64,000 nt of DNA from Trichosporon coremiiforme (taxonomy: Eukaryota; Basidiomycota; Tremellomycetes; Trichosporonales; Trichosporonaceae): NCBI GenBank assembly GCA_039545355.1, contig BCJJ01000020.1, positions 310,001-374,000 of the forward strand. Reading direction: 5' to 3'. Position numbers and translations under genes: made by a program. Below, one piece after another: positions 1 through 10,106 of this stretch. How positions within the stretch are numbered: position 1 is the first letter of the stretch; each line of letters opens with the position of its first letter. The notes under the pieces were generated by a model. That model was not told where the DNA came from, ran no database searches, and worked only from the letters and a program-made list of their open reading frames with translations.

Positions 1-164
1 CGTCGCTCATCGCCATCAGTGTGGTTCCCCGACACCGGTCGGTCAGTCCAAGTTTGCCGAGTGCCGAGCCCACGCCGGCTATTAAGCCACCGTTGTGGTG
101 CTGGGCATTGATTTCTGCCCACTAGTCTGTGTATTCCTCGTCTTCCACACCCACACTCACCACA

Positions 165-1391
165 ATGTCGACGACACCTGCTTTGACCGGTCTGAAGGTG
201 CTCGAGTTCGCTGGTCTTGCTCCTGGTACGCTTCAAGTTCACGCTCCATAGCTGACCTCAGGCCCGTTCGCAGGCATGCTGCTCGCGGACGCGGGGGCGA
301 CCGTGGTGCGTGTCGACCGCGCATCGCCTGCCGCCGCTGCAGTGCCAACGAAGGACATGCTTGCCCGGCACAAGCAATCTGTAGTCGTCGACCTGAAGAC
401 GCCCGCCGGCGTTGCGCTAGTTAGGAAGCTGGCGGAGCGTGCCGACGTGCTCATCGACCCTTTCCGCCCTGGTGTGCTCGAGAAGCTCGGGTTGGGCCCC
501 AAGCCGCTGCTTGAGGCGAACCCCAAGCTGATCTACGCGCGCATGACTGGCTTCCGCCGTGATGGGAAATACTCCGCCATGGCGGGGCACGATATCAACT
601 ACCTCGCCGTCTCGGGCGTGCTCTCCATGCTCGGCCGCGCGGGCGACAAGCCACACCCGCCTACCAACATTCTGGGCGACTTTGCGGGCGGTGGCGCCGT
701 GCTCTTCCAGGGCATTCTGCTCGCTCTCCTCTCGCGCGGGATTAGCGGGAAGGGCCAGGTCGTTGAGGCCAACATGGTCGATGGCGCTGGATATCTCTCC
801 TCCATGCCTAGGATGGGTCAGAAGACGCCGCTCGGCGGGGGTCCCAGGGGAACGAACATGCTCGACGGCGGATGCCCGTTCTACGACACGTATGAGACCA
901 AGGACGGCAAGTACGTCGCTGTCGGTTCGCTTGAGCCACAGTTCTTCCGCGAGATGATCAAGGGAACTGGCCTCGACCCGAGCTGGACGAAGCGGCAGCA
1001 GAACTTTGACGAGTGGGACACGCTCCGCCAGCAGATGACCGACGCGTTCAAGAGCAAGACGCGCGCCGAGTGGGAGAAGATCTTCGACGGCACTGACGCC
1101 TGCGTCACCCCCGTGCTTGAGTACGGGGAACTCGAGGGGCAGCCGGAGGGCGACCAGAGGCCCATCGTGACTCTCCGCGACACGCCCCTGCTCGCTGTCA
1201 CGCCCGGAGCCAACGGAGACCCCGCAAAGGGACAGGGACCCGGTGTTAAGGGAGCCGGATACAAGGGCAACTCGCTCACGCCTGGCGAGGGCGGGCCGGA
1301 GGCAATCAAGTCCTGGCTTGGCTGGGACAAGGGAACGCAGTGGGAGGAGGTGAACGGCGGATACCAGGTGAAGCAGGGTGCCAAGTTGTAG
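165..1391 (+). CDS. alpha-methylacyl-CoA racemase (family III CoA-transferase fold)
   Basis: Exons 165-225 and 262-1391 (396 aa); the intron is only 36 nt, with CTGAC six bases before the acceptor AG. Splicing restores the family's N-terminal APGPFAGM segment, which fixes the start at 165. Racemases of this family interconvert (R)- and (S)-2-methylacyl-CoA esters for branched-chain fatty acid oxidation. The AMACR catalytic set is visible: His130 in GHDINY, Asp160 in GDFAGG, Glu245 in SLEPQFF. This argues for a racemase rather than a CoA-transferase of the same fold. Length matches the roughly 380-residue family. The last three residues are AKL, a variant PTS1 signal, so a peroxisomal location is likely (inference). 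It converges with the MIM1-like gene, with 164 bp between stop codons. Family assignment is firm; substrate is not known. Confidence 0.93.
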
Positions 1392-1555
1392 TCAAAAGTT
1401 GAGTGAGTAGTAGTCTCTTTTTGCATGTATATGATCCTGCTAGGCTAAGCTGTGTGTGCATACTCAAAAATGGTGACTCGCTACCCTTCTCCCGATAGAT
1501 CGTTCCGAACAACAACTACGTCTCGACTTGATGATCCCTACGATAAACATTGTGC

Positions 1556-2555
1556 TTAAAAGCCGGCAGCGCTGAGGCCGACGCCGGCCGTGGCCCGTCC
1601 GCCGGTCCATCCCTTCTCGGCGTCGCCAGTCTTCTTCTCGCGCCACCAGAGGCGGCCAACGCGAACCGCCTCGCGGGCGAAGATCTCGCCAAGACCGAGG
1701 AACACGCCGTTGATGAAGGGCAGGACGAGGTTGATGCCGAGCGCGGCCATGACGCGGCTGAACGTGAGCGAGCCGGGACGCGTGAAGATCGACAGTGTGA
1801 GCGAGGGCTGCGGCACGCTCGGGTTCGTGCTGGCCGCACCAGCGGAGGAGACGACAGGCATGCCCGTCGTCTCCTCGAAGGCCGTCTCGGTCGTGCGCTT
1901 GGAGGGGAGGTTGTCGCTGCTCGTGTCGCTTGACTGCGGGGCGGAGGGGGCGGAAACCTCCTCCCAGCTAGTGCTCGGGGGCGCTGAGGTCGTCGGCGCA
2001 GACGCGGCGCCACTAGCGAGGGGGCCGGGGGCTCCCCTCGGTGTCGAGACGTGCTCCCACGCCTCCTTCAGCTTCTTGTTCTCGCCCGCCGGCTGGATGA
2101 TCCGCGATCCCGAGGCAGAAAACGGGGCAGAGTTGTCCTCGAGCGCAGCGGCGAGGCGGCGCGCGCGCTCCTCGGCCTCCTCCTTCTCCTTCTGCTGCTT
2201 CTTCTCCGCTGCCTCGGCGTCGGCGCCCGGCTTGGCCGCCGCCGCCCGCTCGGCGGCGATACGCTCCCGCGTCGCCTCGGCGTTGGCACGCGCGACGTCC
2301 GCCTCCGCCCGCCAGCGCGCAAGGTTCGCCTCGTACTCGGGCTTCCAGTCCGGTCCGTCGCCGGACTCGGCCTCGGCCTCAGCCTCAGCGACGGCCTCGG
2401 AGACGTCGAGCGGCGTCGGGTCGGCGGAAGCGGGGGCGGGGACGGACGCCTCCGCGGCCGGCATCGAGAACGAGCTAGAGAAAACGGCCTGCGCGTTAGC
2501 TAGGGGAAGCAACCATGCAGCTGGGGAGGGGACGTACACCGAGTTCGTCGGACAT
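1556..2555 (-). CDS. MIM1: MIM1/Tom13-like mitochondrial outer-membrane import protein with long N-terminal extension
   Basis: Exons 2555-2538 and 2488-1556 (316 aa); the 49-nt intron has GTACGT and GCTAACGCGCAG ends. The first exon gives only MSDELG, so a start inside the intron-read frame is rejected. The C-terminal part (about residues 245-290) carries the family signature around GINLVLPFINGVFLG and LGEIFA, the single membrane helix of Mim1/Tom13. Mim1 inserts alpha-helical proteins into the mitochondrial outer membrane and helps assemble the TOM complex. The preceding 240 residues are unusual: an Ala/Glu-rich, probably coiled-coil stretch (about 60-130), then Ser/Pro-rich linkers. Yeast Mim1 is only about 113 residues, so this extension is lineage-specific or a fusion. 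Confidence rests on the helix signature; the role of the extension is unknown. Confidence 0.8.
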
Positions 2556-3320
2556 GGCGATTTGATCGATGGAAGTGTGATGGAGAGGAAAGGTGGATGA
2601 GTCGCGGTAATTTGGATCGACGTGAGTGCCCGCCAACGGCTACGCCTAATGACGGTTCGCTATTCCCTGGATCGTGGATTCAAACGCATCACGCAACCGA
2701 TTGCCGCCCAGCCATAGAGCATACAGCTCCCCGCTCGCGACAAGCATGCAGGCATGCTGTTTCGCGTCACCTGGCTCTTGCATTCTTGCTTCTCCTTCTC
2801 GACGACGAGAATGCGCTCCAACGACGGGACGCATCAAGCGCGCCCACTACGAGATGGCATGCATAGCTGCTCTGACGGTGCAAGATGCAATCGACGTTCG
2901 CTGCCGCTTTTGGAATACAGCGAGGTGGAGGCGACGCTCGTGGGAGGGTCGACCACGTGCAGGCACAGAAGTCGATATGACGAAGGTTGTCGCTTGCACC
3001 TGCGATCGCCGCTCAGGCATCAAGCCCAACTTCTGTTGACATTTCGCGCTCTCCTCCACTCGACGCTTTCGACAGCAGAAGAATTACAGTTCGTCGCGCA
3101 CCAAAGAATGCATCAAGTGGCCTTCCAGCAACTTCACTGAATCCAAAGGTACAGCCTCGAACAATAAAGGAGCAATGACTAAACCGATCAGCGTTCTCAG
3201 ATCTATCATTCCTTCAGCACAGCAACAAGGCGATCGGCGGCGCCCTGCATAGTCCAGTCACCTGCGACCTTCCCTCCTCCTTCCCCTCGATCTTACTTTC
3301 TCTTATCTTCGCTCACCACC
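2556..3320. other. intergenic, divergent promoter region
   Basis: 765 bp lie between the start codons of the MIM1-like gene (-) and the C78 peptidase (+). It must hold both promoters. I see no convincing TATA box, repeat or coding exon; the short open frames lack family motifs and the usual C-ending codons. Confidence 0.6.
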
Positions 3321-5161
3321 ATGCCCATCTGCCCTGTGTGCGAGCAGAACATCGACGCCGACGACGTTGCCTTTGAGCACCACGTGAACGCCCACTTCGA
3401 CGAACCCGAGACGTCTGCGGCCGGCGCCAGACGCCTAAGTAATGACGCGGACGGCTCAGATGACTCGATCGAGTACATCAGTAGCAAGTGAGCTAGACGC
3501 CACGATCCTCAGCTAACAGCAGCGCGCCAGCGAAGCCGCCGTGCTTTGTGTGCGGCAAGTCGCTCGACCGCCTCGACGATATCGCGACGAACGCCCACGT
3601 CGCAGCTTGTCTCGGTAGGTTCCGGGTCTTTGACAACCTAACCCGCAGATGGAGATGACCTCGATGCCCCGACAGTGCAGCGCGACGAGGGCGAGCGGGA
3701 ACTGGGCAACTCGGACAACTACGAGTACAGCGAGGAGGAAGACTTCCCCGACTTCGGGCACGAGGGGCCGGGCCCAAACCAGACTGGCGCAAGGAAGCAC
3801 CGCAAGAACGGAGTGTGGGATGCGGCCGCATTCGCGCACCGGTCAGGCAGGGCCAAGCAGCGGGATAAGTGGTGGGTTGAGTCTTCGTTGTGTCTAACTG
3901 TTCTGACAACAGGTGGGACCCGGTGACGGGCTTGCTTGACGCGGGCAGCGTGCCGCCGAACTTTTCGCCAGGCATCATGCCCGTTATGCACCAGCTTATA
4001 GCCCAGGACCGCAAGTGCAACGGCGTCACCGTCCGGCAGGCCGTGCACATCAAAGGTGCCTGGGGTTTCGACGGCAGTGAGCTTCCCTGATGACTTGGCT
4101 AGCTGACATCAGCGTGGGGATGCGGATATCGTAATGCGCTGATGGCGATTGCGGCGCTACGGCTTGCGGGCTGCGAGGGCGAGTGGGAGAAGACGGATCC
4201 CGGCGTACGCGCAATCCAACAATGGATTGAGGACGCATGGCGCGCCGGATTCGACCCGCATGGCAAGCAGCAACTCAAGGGCAAGCTCGTCAGGACCAGC
4301 AAGTGGATCGGCACGTCTGGTGAGCTCTCTTGAAGATGGGATAAAGAGCTGATGCCAGACCTCTACGCCATGTTCTCCTATCTGTGCATCGACACCAGGC
4401 TGGGTGAGTTCGGCGGTATCCTTTGAAACTGACAACAGTCGACTTCCGCAAACCAGAAGACCGCGACTACCCTAACCCGCAGCCGACGCACCAGGTGCTG
4501 GGGCTCTGGGTCAAGCGATACTTTGTAGGTTCTCCCACCCGTTGGTTGACCTAACGCCAGGACGAAGCTGCCGAGTATGACGGGTCTACGCCAGGTCTGC
4601 GCGTCACGTCATATCTACCTCTTATCCTCCAGGTGAGCTCTAATACGGTGCGACAGCTGACCTCAGCACGCCGGACACTCGCGCACGATCGTCGGGTACG
4701 AGGAGCGCAAGGGCGAGATAACGCTGCTGATACTGGACCCGGCCAAGTACGCTTTCCCAAGTCGCGTCAACTCAGCTGACATCAGGACTGTGCCCAAGGA
4801 CGTCCGGGCGGCAGGCATCGAGGCTGCCCGGGACGCGCGATCTGCACGGCCCTCTGCGTCCAGCGCTGACTCTCCCGATGACATACTGGAGGGTGCGGCG
4901 GCCGCGGCGCCCAGCGATTCGGATGAGGTGACGGCGGACGGGTGGGTGCGGCGCAAGGTCGTGAGCAAAGTCGCCAAGGCAGGCCAGAAGGTGAGCGCGA
5001 TGGGGAGCGGACTGAACGTGTTCCGTGTGAATCTCACACGTTGGAGCGGACACAACCAGTACCAGATCCTAGCGTTCAGTGGGGCCCGGATCGGAGCTGG
5101 GGAAAGTGCGAAGCGCAAGCACCCGACGTGCACTGCGGTGGACGCTGTGGACCTGGACTAG
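3321..5161 (+). CDS. two-zinc-finger C78 peptidase (ZUP1/ZUFSP-like deubiquitinase)
   Basis: Ten exons: 3321-3487, 3523-3614, 3649-3871, 3913-4076, 4113-4319, 4359-4403, 4439-4524, 4561-4632, 4667-4746, 4786-5161 (503 aa). All nine introns are 34-41 nt. Two zinc fingers open the protein (CPVC..HHVNAH, then CFVC..HVAAC). The peptidase domain has the C78 triad: Cys219 in WGCGYRN, His356 in HAGHSRT, Asp376 in ILDP. ZUP1-type members cleave K63-linked ubiquitin chains in DNA-damage responses, while UFSP-type members cleave UFM1; the zinc fingers favour the former (inference). About 120 residues after the triad are Ala/Ser/Asp-rich and end in a conserved-looking WSGHNQYQILAFSG segment. The second acceptor (3519 or 3522) is a tandem NAGNAG and either use keeps frame. 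Converges with the MFS gene. Confidence 0.9.
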
Positions 5162-5348
5162 ATAGGCACGGAGGGAGATAGGCAGTGCTAGTGCGGCGGC
5201 GCGGAGCGGCGACAAGATCTTCACCATAGGTGGCATCGTCCAGCCGCGGTGATGATAACCCGCGCGCGTCCTTTCAACATATGACCAACAACGTTATACC
5301 TAATTAGCCCTGGTTGTGCATTCATACGTTCCGAATCAATTACAACAC

Positions 5349-6776
5349 CTAAGCCCTTTGTTTCTTCTCTTTCCGCTCCCGGAACCATTGTACTGTGCCC
5401 GGCAATCCTAAAATGGTGGATGACATGACGAACTGGAGCCCATTCCAGACTCCGGCCCACTTGTACTGGCCACCACCGGCTTGTATGAGCTCTCCTGAGA
5501 TGACCGGGCCGACGAGCATGGGGATGGCGAGCACGGTCCACAGCAGGCCAATTCTGAGCCCGATCTCGTGCGCCGGCGAGATACTCGCTGTGACAGCCGG
5601 AATCAACGTGATATGGCCTCCGCTCGCGAACCCGTACCCTGCCAATCCGACCACGATCGCCGCCGTGTCAAAGTGGCCGACAAAGAAGGCAAAGAGCCAG
5701 ATCGCTGAGAGCGCCGCGAACCCGACGAAGACGCGCCACGTCCCAATCCAGTCGGCCATCGGTCCGCACACGAGACGTCCGACAAGGTTGCCCGCTTGCA
5801 AGATGGTGACGGCGTACCCCTCAATCCCCGTGCCTCGTGCATAAGCCGCGGCGTTGAAGTACGGCGAGAACACGGCCATGCTCGTCATGCTCTGCCCGAC
5901 GATGAGGAAGCAGTAACGCTTGTCTTTCCACGGGCACTTCAGGGCGGACAGCGGCGCGGGCGGACGGTTCGGCAGGCGCTTGCGCATGAAGAGACACCCT
6001 GGCGCCATGAAGCCGGCCTGCACCGCGGCAAGGATCAGGATCGCGTTACGCCAGATGTAGTGGTCCGTCAGCGCCTTGATCAGAAGCGGGTAGATGACGC
6101 CTCCGGCACCGGCACCACTCATGATCACAGCGACCGCGGTGCCTCGCCGCCGAAGGAACCAGTGTGCCGCGATGCCCGTTGCAGGTGAGTAGACGATCGC
6201 TCCAGAGACGCCAAACGCAGCGTGCGACAGCATGATCTGGTAGTACTTGTTCGAGACTGGAGTCAGCTTTGATCGCGGGTGAAACTCACAGGCTAAGGCT
6301 ACGAGCGAGCCGACCTGCCCGATCGTGCTTGCCATGACCAACGGGCGCGCAGAGTACGCATCGAAGAGGGCGCCGGATATCACCGCGCCGCCGAACGTAA
6401 GGGTGATCTGTGTCGAGGCGATCCACGCCACCGTCGATGTCGAATAGTCTTTGAGCTGGTGCTTGAGGTAATACGCCTGCAGCTGTCCCGCACCCGTAAC
6501 TAGTCCGAGAACGCAGAGAATGCTGAACGCGCTGCCGATGACTGTGAGCCATGCCGTGAGACCGCCGTCAGGCGGAGGGTCGATATGCCTGGCATGCGGC
6601 TCGTGGACTGGCGGCGGGGCATCCTTGTCGTTTAGAGGTGCCGACTGGACCCGCTCCAGCTCTAACTCAAGTTCCGATCGCAGTGCAGAGTCCTCACTCG
6701 TACGCAGTCGCGGCGGCAGTGACGAGATGTACCGCAGATCGGATGCCGGGTCTTCTTCTGGTGGGTGGTTGTTCAT
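5349..6776 (-). CDS. MFS transporter, monocarboxylate-porter (SLC16/MCH) type
   Basis: Exons 6776-6290 and 5349-6256 (464 aa), separated by a 33-nt intron (6257-6289) that starts GTGAGT and ends CTGACTCCAG. The intron has no stop and is a multiple of three, so an unspliced read gives a false 475-residue protein with an 11-residue insert in a membrane helix. A hydrophilic N-terminus of about 70 residues precedes PPDGG (68-72), the entry motif of the first helix in monocarboxylate-porter-like carriers. About twelve hydrophobic segments follow, with a loop after the sixth. Fungal relatives carry monocarboxylates, riboflavin or unknown substrates, so the substrate cannot be named. Expected at the plasma membrane. 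Convergent with the C78 peptidase (187 bp between stops). Confidence 0.88.
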   Translation of the reverse strand: MNNHPPEEDPASDLRYISSLPPRLRTSEDSALRSELELELERVQSAPLNDKDAPPPVHEPHARHIDPPPDGGLTAWLTVIGSAFSILCVLGLVTGAGQLQAYYLKHQLKDYSTSTVAWIASTQITLTFGGAVISGALFDAYSARPLVMASTIGQVGSLVALACEFHPRSKLTPVSNKYYQIMLSHAAFGVSGAIVYSPATGIAAHWFLRRRGTAVAVIMSGAGAGGVIYPLLIKALTDHYIWRNAILILAAVQAGFMAPGCLFMRKRLPNRPPAPLSALKCPWKDKRYCFLIVGQSMTSMAVFSPYFNAAAYARGTGIEGYAVTILQAGNLVGRLVCGPMADWIGTWRVFVGFAALSAIWLFAFFVGHFDTAAIVVGLAGYGFASGGHITLIPAVTASISPAHEIGLRIGLLWTVLAIPMLVGPVISGELIQAGGGQYKWAGVWNGLQFVMSSTILGLPGTVQWFRERKEKKQRA

Positions 6777-8264
6777 GGTGGTGATGAACGAATGCTGTGA
6801 AGAATGGAGTCGAGAGGGAGGAAATGCTCACCCTCCATCATCTCGGCAAAATAAATAAACTTGGCCCGATATCGGAGAGTATCGTACAGTGAGTGGTACA
6901 GTGGGACAATGGCGTCGGAGTGACCCGAAACCGGCCAAGTCGGCCGGGCGGCCGGCCGGCCGACTTGGCCGGTATGAAAATCAAGAAAATCATGAAACGG
7001 GATGTTTATTCAGACCACATTTCTTGGTCAGCAACGCTCATCATATCCACATGATCCGCCCAGCAGATCTCGCTTGTCAGTCGGCTATCATTGTTCCGCG
7101 ACTGTACAGCACGATCAGCACAGACACACTGCATATTCACGCTGCCAGTGCTGCTATGCTGGCGGGACAGTTGCGCGGGCGACACTTAACTGCCGTCAGC
7201 CACACCACAGCGGGGCCAAAGACGCCAGGGCAGCATGTCGGTGAGCATTTGAAGGCCGGTGGAGGCAGCATCGGGCAGGTGGAGGCATCTGTCACGCCTC
7301 GACTGGAAGGCGTAATTTCTCTGCCCTCCGCGATGCGACAGCTTCGCTGTGATCTGTCGTTGGGGACATCGATGTGCTTAACTCGTACTGCCCGAAATGC
7401 ATCTCGTTAAATGATCTGCGCGGACAGCCCGCTGCATGAAAGTAACCACCGACTGGCGTTTCCAACCCCCATAAAGGGTTCAAATGGTGCAGGGACATCC
7501 TCGTTAGCCAGACGGCTGGTTATCCTGCTGGAAATCTCGAGAGCGAGATCCGAGGTCCAGTGGGTATCGGGTGCCAGTGCTATAAGGGAGAGCAAGGCAG
7601 TAGTCTCGCCGGTGTGAGTGGGGGAAGATCGTTTGCCCAGTCGTGTCTAACAATAGGGTCGATAATTCCACTGCGTTCACGCATTCAGACGCTGACGGCC
7701 GATAGAACAATCACGACGCCCCTCAACTCTGATGCCAATCACCGCAGGACTCAATACTGAGCGAGTTAACCACATAGTTCCGCTGCATAATTTGCTTGGG
7801 ACGTCCTTCGTCAACTCTCATGCCCCTCTCGGCATTAGCCCCGCAAGATTGATAGAAGCAGAGATCCGTCTAGGTAGATGAAACGGACCAATTGCTGCCT
7901 GTGGCGGCAGTCTGCCGTAGCCCCACGCGTCCCCTACCGACATCCGCTCCTGATCTGCATGGTCTGCATACTGTGGCCTTCCTCTCTATGCACTCTGCAC
8001 GACGTCTCCTCTGTGGGTCTGACGCGCGGGGTGAAGTGCAGGCCCCGGTGGAATTGATAAGATGTGATTGGCCCCGAGTGTGTCACGTGCCTGACGTCAC
8101 GGGGCTTATCTGAGGGGCACCGAGCCGAGGGCGCACAACACACCCGAGAGGAGAGACGACCCAATGCAGAGGAAACGGTCAGCTGTTCCCGTGTGAGCGT
8201 GCGGACACGACATCATCTCTTCATAATCTCTGTCTCACACGACAACACCACACACGCATACACA
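6777..8264. other. intergenic, divergent promoter region with hairpin
   Basis: 1.49 kb between the divergent MFS (-) and 8-TM (+) genes. It holds the perfect inverted repeat at 6930-6973. Open frames at 6889-7410 and 7411-7617 show no family motif or typical codon use. I see no other element. Confidence 0.55.
6930..6973. repeat. perfect 18-bp inverted repeat, 8-nt spacer
   Basis: Arms at 6930-6947 and 6956-6973 are exact reverse complements; the spacer is GCGGCCGG. The arms start ACCGGCCAAG and end CTTGGCCGGT. It lies about 150 bp upstream of the MFS start codon. It could extrude as a cruciform or be a paired site for a dimeric (for example zinc-cluster) regulator; neither is shown by sequence alone. 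Confidence 0.85.
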
Positions 8265-9507
8265 ATGTCCGGACGCTACTTTGCTGGCCTCACCGCCGTT
8301 GGCGCGGCCGCGATAGGCGTCTCAAGTAAGTCTGTCCACACACGCCCATCGCTGACGACCAGTCATGGGCATCTCGTCCACCCAATCCAACCTTCTCGAT
8401 GCCCCGCAGTGCCTTGCGCAGCCGCTGGCGCGGCGCTACCCCATTGCAGACGGCCTGAACAACCTGCTGTGCAAGCTGAACACGACGTTCTCGTCCGCGC
8501 TCGCGGCCCCGGCCGGCGGTCCGTTCATGCAGTACTTCGGTGGTCTCTTTGTCGCGGCCGTGCTCGTGACGGTTTATGAGGGTTTCCGCCCGAGCTCGCG
8601 GCGCAGCGCAAGCAAGGACGCGCACGGCAACGTTGAGGGATTCGGTATGCGCCTCGGTGTTGCCCAGCTGTCGACTATCGCCCTCCTCGTTGGCCAGGTC
8701 ATCACGGCCGGCATCGCGCTCCCGGCGTACTACGCATGCGTCTCATGGAGCACGCCGAAGCACTGGCGAAGGCACCACCACAAGGTCGACCTCGGCGACG
8801 AGGTCTTCTTCCTCCCCGAGAGCGCAAGGCGCAAAGTCCGCGCGACCTTCAAGCACTCGGTGCAGTACAACGCGAATGTCCCCCGTTCGTCCTTCCTGTA
8901 CACGACGGCTGTCTCCACGATTGTCGGCTTCCTGATCCCGAGCCTGTGGATGGAGCTCGCCCCCCTCTCTCAGAAATATGACGCCCAGAGTCTCTGGCAG
9001 GTGTTCCCGCTCTACATGCTCGCGATCAATATCATCCTGCCCCCGCTCTTCCGCAAGGGCTTCACCGCCGTCCCGCCCCGCATGGGCATCTTCCTGATCG
9101 CCGCGCTCGGCATCCTTCCCTCGCTCAAGGCGCAGCTTACCCTGTGGGCCCAGGTGCAGGAGGGTCTCAGCCTCGCGGACGTCTTCTCGTTCAGCCCCCA
9201 GCAGCCCACCCTCGCTGCCGCATGCCACCGTCTCCTTGTGACCGACTTCTTCCTCATCACCCTCGCGGTTGGAAGCAAAGTGCTCCTCGCGCTCGCGCGC
9301 CGCCAGCGTGCTAGTACGGCCCGCAAGTGGCTGTACGGCGCTGTCCTCGTCGCCGGAGCGCTCCTCGTCGGCCCTGGTGCTTCCATCATGACCATGTGGA
9401 CGTACAGCGAGCTCACCGCGCTCCGACACGCTCGCGAGTACGCCGAGGCGAAGGAGGCGAAGACGCTCACGGCCCAGGACGCCGCCGCGGCCGCCAGGGC
9501 AAAGTAG
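8265..9507 (+). CDS. polytopic membrane protein of unknown function (about 8 TM)
   Basis: Exons 8265-8325 and 8363-9507 (401 aa); the 37-nt intron starts GTAAGT and has CTGACGACCAG at its end. ATG 8265 in a CACAATG context is the first in-frame start, and the intron lies within the first helix. About eight hydrophobic segments are spread along the protein: near the N-terminus, after FMQYFGG, around ALLVGQVITAG, after SSFLYTT, around LYMLAINIILPP, FLIAALGILP, DFFLITLAVG and VLVAGALLVG. A basic, His-rich loop (HWRRHHHKVD) follows the third. The C-terminus is Ala/Lys-rich and charged. I do not recognise the family; the layout resembles fungal integral membrane proteins found near biosynthetic genes, but nothing here supports such a role. 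Divergent from the MFS gene. Confidence 0.75.
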
Positions 9508-9599
9508 AAGTAAGAAGCATGCATGCATGAATCAAGATCTCCAAGAATCTAATTGGGACAGCTGATGGCTACACTTAATGTTACAGCACAGGTTACAGT

Positions 9600-9982
9600 T
9601 CACGGGCGCGGTTCCACATCGACTCCTTCTCGTGCGCGAACGCGCTCTGTGTCGTTGAGGACTACTCCAGCGCACTCAATGCTGGCCAGCTGGTCGTATA
9701 GGTCATGAAACTTGATGTTAGGATCACGCGCGTTGGGCGGGAGAGCAAGGTCACGGAACTTGCCGTGGCCGTTGGGGTTGCCGGTGTAGATGAGCAGGGG
9801 ACCGGGGCGTGCAGGGCGTACAGCGGGGCAGTGAGGGGGACAAGGAGCGTCGGCTTCCCAGCCCCCGTTCATAGTGTTATCCGGCGGTCGGGCAACGGGC
9901 AGAGTGTTGTGATTGTCGAGAGAGGCCAATTGTTCGACATCCGAGGTCCATCACGGTTGACCGGATCGGTGGAGGCCGACAT
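9600..9982 (-). CDS. small protein, frame apparently broken near the 5' end
   Basis: The minus-strand frame from about 9959 to the stop at 9600 has the C-ending codon choice of real genes here, and its product is not low-complexity (it includes IYTGNPNGHGKF and FHDLYDQLASIECAG). Its first ATG is at 9872, giving a 90-residue protein. The codon bias extends further upstream, where the frame meets TGA. Another frame starts at ATG 9982 and ends in a TGA that overlaps the 9872 ATG (ATGA). No acceptor AG lies between the two, so an intron does not join them. Either a one-base frameshift (mutation or assembly error) splits one gene of about 125 codons, or the first frame is a uORF. Product unknown. 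Confidence 0.35.
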
Positions 9983-10106
9983 CACGTGGCACTGCCGAAC
10001 TGTCGAACGAGCCCCACCCTCTTCTTATATGTCTCTGTCTCTGCTTCTGACGTTCAGACACAAGTAGCCGCAATGGTCAGTGCATCTCTTCGTCTCCCAC
10101 ACCGTC

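Noticed and set aside
2051..2503. Leu/Gly/Arg-rich plus-strand frame within the MIM1-like gene
   Set aside because: Low-complexity shadow of the Ala/Glu-rich coding region on the other strand.
6257..6289. Continuous 475-residue MFS reading frame without intron
   Set aside because: The 33-nt insert carries perfect GTGAGT and CTGACTCCAG signals and would place hydrophilic residues in a membrane helix.
7411..7617. P-loop-like GSNGAGTSS in an open frame
   Set aside because: Lacks the essential Lys of a Walker A motif; the frame is short and has no other ATPase motif or gene-like codon bias.
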